Part shown: piece by piece, positions 61,390 to 64,000 of the stretch | Layout of the letters: the number at the start of each line of letters is the position of its first letter | How positions within the stretch are numbered: position 1 is the stretch's first letter | NCBI GenBank assembly: GCA_037176905.1 | Contig: JBBBWG010030753.1 | Location: 39,660 to 103,659 of the forward strand | Length of the DNA stretch: 64,000 nucleotides | Direction of reading: 5' to 3' | DNA from: Azolla pinnata | Taxonomy: Eukaryota; Streptophyta; Polypodiopsida; Salviniales; Salviniaceae | Translations under genes and position numbers: made by a program | The notes under the pieces: generated by a model | The model's input: only the letters and a program-made list of their open reading frames with translations | Told to the model about the DNA's origin: nothing | The model's database searches: none

Positions 61390-63415
61390 GGGATCTATCT
61401 ATATCCGGTGAATGCGTGTATCAATCGTGTGCATGCACGTACATAGTGTGGCACACATATACCTGCAGATGTGTACCGATGTTGGATCTATGCAGCGTAT
61501 GAATGCATATGATGAAGAAGATGGTGGCGGTGATGATGAACGACGCTAATGCATATAGGAACAACGACGGCTGCACCGATTGCGAGCAGGTACCACAATC
61601 TACATGCGTGGATGTACGTATACCTGTATGCATAGGTGCGTCAAGGCCCTCCCTTGATGGTGGATCTACAGAGAAAAAAAAACAAATTTGATGAAATGAG
61701 ACAATGAAGACGATGATGGAGATGATGAAGGCGATGGAGATGGCGAAGAACGGAACCCTAATCAGAGCAACTCAGGCCCTGCATTCATCGTCGTCGCGGG
61801 TTCTCTGTGTCTTCCCCGTTTTTTTCTGGTTTTTCGACGGTCGCTGCCCGTTTTTCCCCGCTCTTCTCGTTCTCTCTTTCACACTTCTTCGGTTTCTTAC
61901 TTCTGATGTTCTTAACATAAAAAAAAACGCCAGTTCTGGAACAGAGCTGATATTGTATCCTAAACCCTAAACTGCTTGACACTAAACCCTAAACCCTAAA
62001 TCCTAAACCCTAAACCACCATTCTGATTACGGCTCCTTGGTTGGATTCGGACTCGGATCTGCTCGCGGTACTGTTGTCAACACAAAAGAGTCGGCTGTGG
62101 AACCGAGCCGGTACACGGCTTCCTACTCGGAATCGTCGTTCCGATATATGGCTCTCCTCGGTTGGATTCGAGCCGAGTATGGAACTAGATGATTCCATTG
62201 ACTTAATGAAGAGTCTATGGAATCCGGTGGTTCTGAACACCTAGCCGGCCATCCGAAAAACCGCACGTTCCGGGGGGACCTCGATTCCGAATTGGGGAAC
62301 CCCACACTGACACGGTTCGTGTCTGAGACCGATTGTCTTGATATGGATGGGTTCACGTTCACTGAAGATTTCGAGGCTAACAATACCATGAGTAACTGCC
62401 CAACAGAAAAGGCTTTGAACGAAGAGGAACTGATACAGTTCGGTCAGATTCGAATCAAGAATGCGCATTGACCCAGTCGTGTACATATATGTGCAAGCCA
62501 AATGATTCCATAGACTTCTGAAATATACATGCGGTTGGGCCGTGATTTAGCTGGTAGAACACAAGACGCACATGGCTTATAGTGGAAACTACAACAAGAG
62601 GCCAAGAGACGAATTGCAATGTGATTATCGTTTCAGGGCGGTAGGACCAAAAGTCCAGTTAGTTCGTCATGATTCCATGAAATCGCCAATACTTCGAGGA
62701 ATCTCGTGTCTAACAAGTGCACCTATGGGCTATAATCGTGAACAACGAATCAGCCCGAGTGCTAAGAATCGGGACCTAGAATACGCAGCGATCGTTGAAT
62801 GATTCCTTGTCTAGCCCAGGAAAGGTACATATTTCCCAAGGGAAAAAAACCGGTCGTATACAAATGTGTTCCCAACCTTAACAATGCTTAGAACACATCA
62901 AGCCGACGAGTCGTTTATGATGACATTCTACTACGCTGATTCGTCTCGATCGATGTCGTTTATCAACGGATCGGGGCAAGAATGCTAGCCAGGAGCAGCA
63001 CGCGCACTCGTGCGATCGTTGCTAACTAGCCACCGCATATATCTCAACTGTAGGATCGGTTCCAATTAAACATCGAATTCAGCAATACTGACACTCGATT
63101 CACGTCGCAGGATTGGTTCCCCGATTGAACATCTGCTAGTTCACTGACTCGATGAGGTTTGCCACGAGCTGTTCGGATCGGCGAGCGCTATACACAATCT
63201 GGACCCCTGAAATCCTGCAGGATTCGGCAGTGTCAGCAAGGTGGGTTATTGTAATCGATCGACGGGGAATCTGGGATTTCGAGAGGAACACTGTATAATC
63301 TAATCGATCGATGAGTATACGCGTGTCGGAATCGAGGCCCAAAATGCGCGAATTCTTCCCATAGCCGCAAATTCTAGAGAATCCGGAATTGCTTTGATGG
63401 ATGCACTGGTCTAGG
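61390..63415. other. upstream region of CFAP44, no gene called
   Basis: Holds CCCTAAA units near 61962-62016 and a telobox at about 61753 that could belong to the CFAP44 promoter. Open frames at 62041-62471 (67 and 84 codons) and 62572-62802 (76 codons) look like nothing known. From 62030 to 63400 the base composition becomes GC-richer with many TCGNTTC words, but I see no exon structure. Confidence 0.45.
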
Positions 63416-64000
63416 GTTCAAAACCTGCTGTTGCTGCTGCTTCTGATGGTCACGACCTGCCTTTGATGGACACGCTTCGATCCATATCTGCTTTTGATGC
63501 CAAGGTGGGCGCTGATCTAGGGTTCAAAGCAAGCTTCGATCCATATCTGCTTTTGATGCCAAGGTGGGCACTGATCTAGGGTTCAAAGCAAGCTTCGATC
63601 GATCCATTAGCTGGTTTTGATGATGAAGTGGGCACTGGTCTAGGGTTCAAAGAAAGCTCCAATCGATCCATAGCTGCCTTTGATGATGAAGTGGGCACTG
63701 ATCTAGGGTTCAATGAAAGCTTTGATCAATCCGTAGCTGGGTTTTGATGATGAAGTGGGCACTGGTCTAGGGTTCAAAGCAAGCTCCGATCGATCCAAAG
63801 CTGCATTTGATGATGAAGTGGGCACTGATCTAGGGTTCAAAGAAAGCTCCGATCGATCCAAAGCTGCATTTGATGATGAAGTGGGCACTGATCTAGGGTT
63901 CAAAGAAAGCTCCGATGATCCAAAGCTGCCTTTGATGATGAAGTGGGCACTGATCTAGGGTTCAAAGAAAGCTCCGATCGATCCATAGCTGCCTTTGATG
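63405..64000. repeat. ~61-67-bp tandem array running off the window
   Basis: About nine copies of GGGCACTGATCTAGGGTTCA, then AAGAAAGCTCCGATCGATCC and AGCTGCNTTTGATGATGAAG. From 63755 several copies are 66 bp, so one frame encodes repeated GTDLGFKESSDRSKAAF. Other copies are 61, 63 or 67 bp and break the frame. It continues past 64000. Confidence 0.88.

Noticed and set aside
1-64000. CRISPR arrays, operons, and virus or retroelement coding genes
   Set aside because: The tandem arrays lack CRISPR repeat-spacer structure, genes have introns, and no reverse transcriptase, integrase or capsid-like frame was recognised.

Overview
The window comes from a streptophyte nuclear genome, most likely a seed-free land plant (bryophyte or lycophyte grade). 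The genes are plant-type: a DUF3511 protein, an LRR-malectin receptor kinase of subfamily VIII, a plasma-membrane MSL channel, a p24-delta cargo receptor and a tRNA-Gly(UCC) matching the plant consensus. Beside them lies a complete gene for the axonemal protein CFAP44, which only plants with swimming sperm are expected to keep. Introns of about 70-500 bp, AAACCCTAA telobox motifs and short TTTAGGG-type repeats fit this. The species cannot be fixed from sequence alone.

Layout. 0-1.8 kb: 3' exons of a small basic protein behind a 4-copy ~200-bp repeat array. 2-6.1 kb: AT-rich intergenic DNA with degenerate tandem repeats and a 31-bp satellite interrupted by a 100-N assembly gap. 6.1-9 kb: DUF3511 gene with a telobox/CTT-rich leader and a CT-rich 3' minisatellite. 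9.3-11.6 kb: minisatellite, tRNA-Gly, hexameric telomere-like array. 11.6-13.8 kb: intronless HemW-like radical SAM gene (+). 15.5-18.8 kb: p24-delta (-), four exons. 19-20.9 kb: pentanucleotide microsatellite, a diverged duplication and a PPR relic. 21.8-26.6 kb: MSL channel (-), nine coding exons. 27.1-29.3 kb: duplicated leader/donor segment, AT-rich 83-bp array and a TIR element. 30-43.6 kb: LRR-malectin kinase (+), 23 exons. 44.8-61.3 kb: CFAP44 (-), 39 exons. 61.4-64 kb: short telomere-like repeats and a ~65-bp array running off the end.

The exon models for p24, MSL, the kinase and CFAP44 were assembled by hand from splice sites, phase continuity and family similarity; each closes in frame with no internal stop. 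The genes show no shared pathway; this is an ordinary eukaryotic gene string.

The most unusual feature is the abundance of tandem arrays tied to gene parts. An exon end with its splice donor is multiplied inside a p24 intron. The putative leader donor of the MSL gene is triplicated. HemW carries a repeat-built insertion. A 31-bp satellite appears to be the expanded interior of a TIR element whose unexpanded relative lies 23 kb away. No viral or retroelement coding sequence was recognised.
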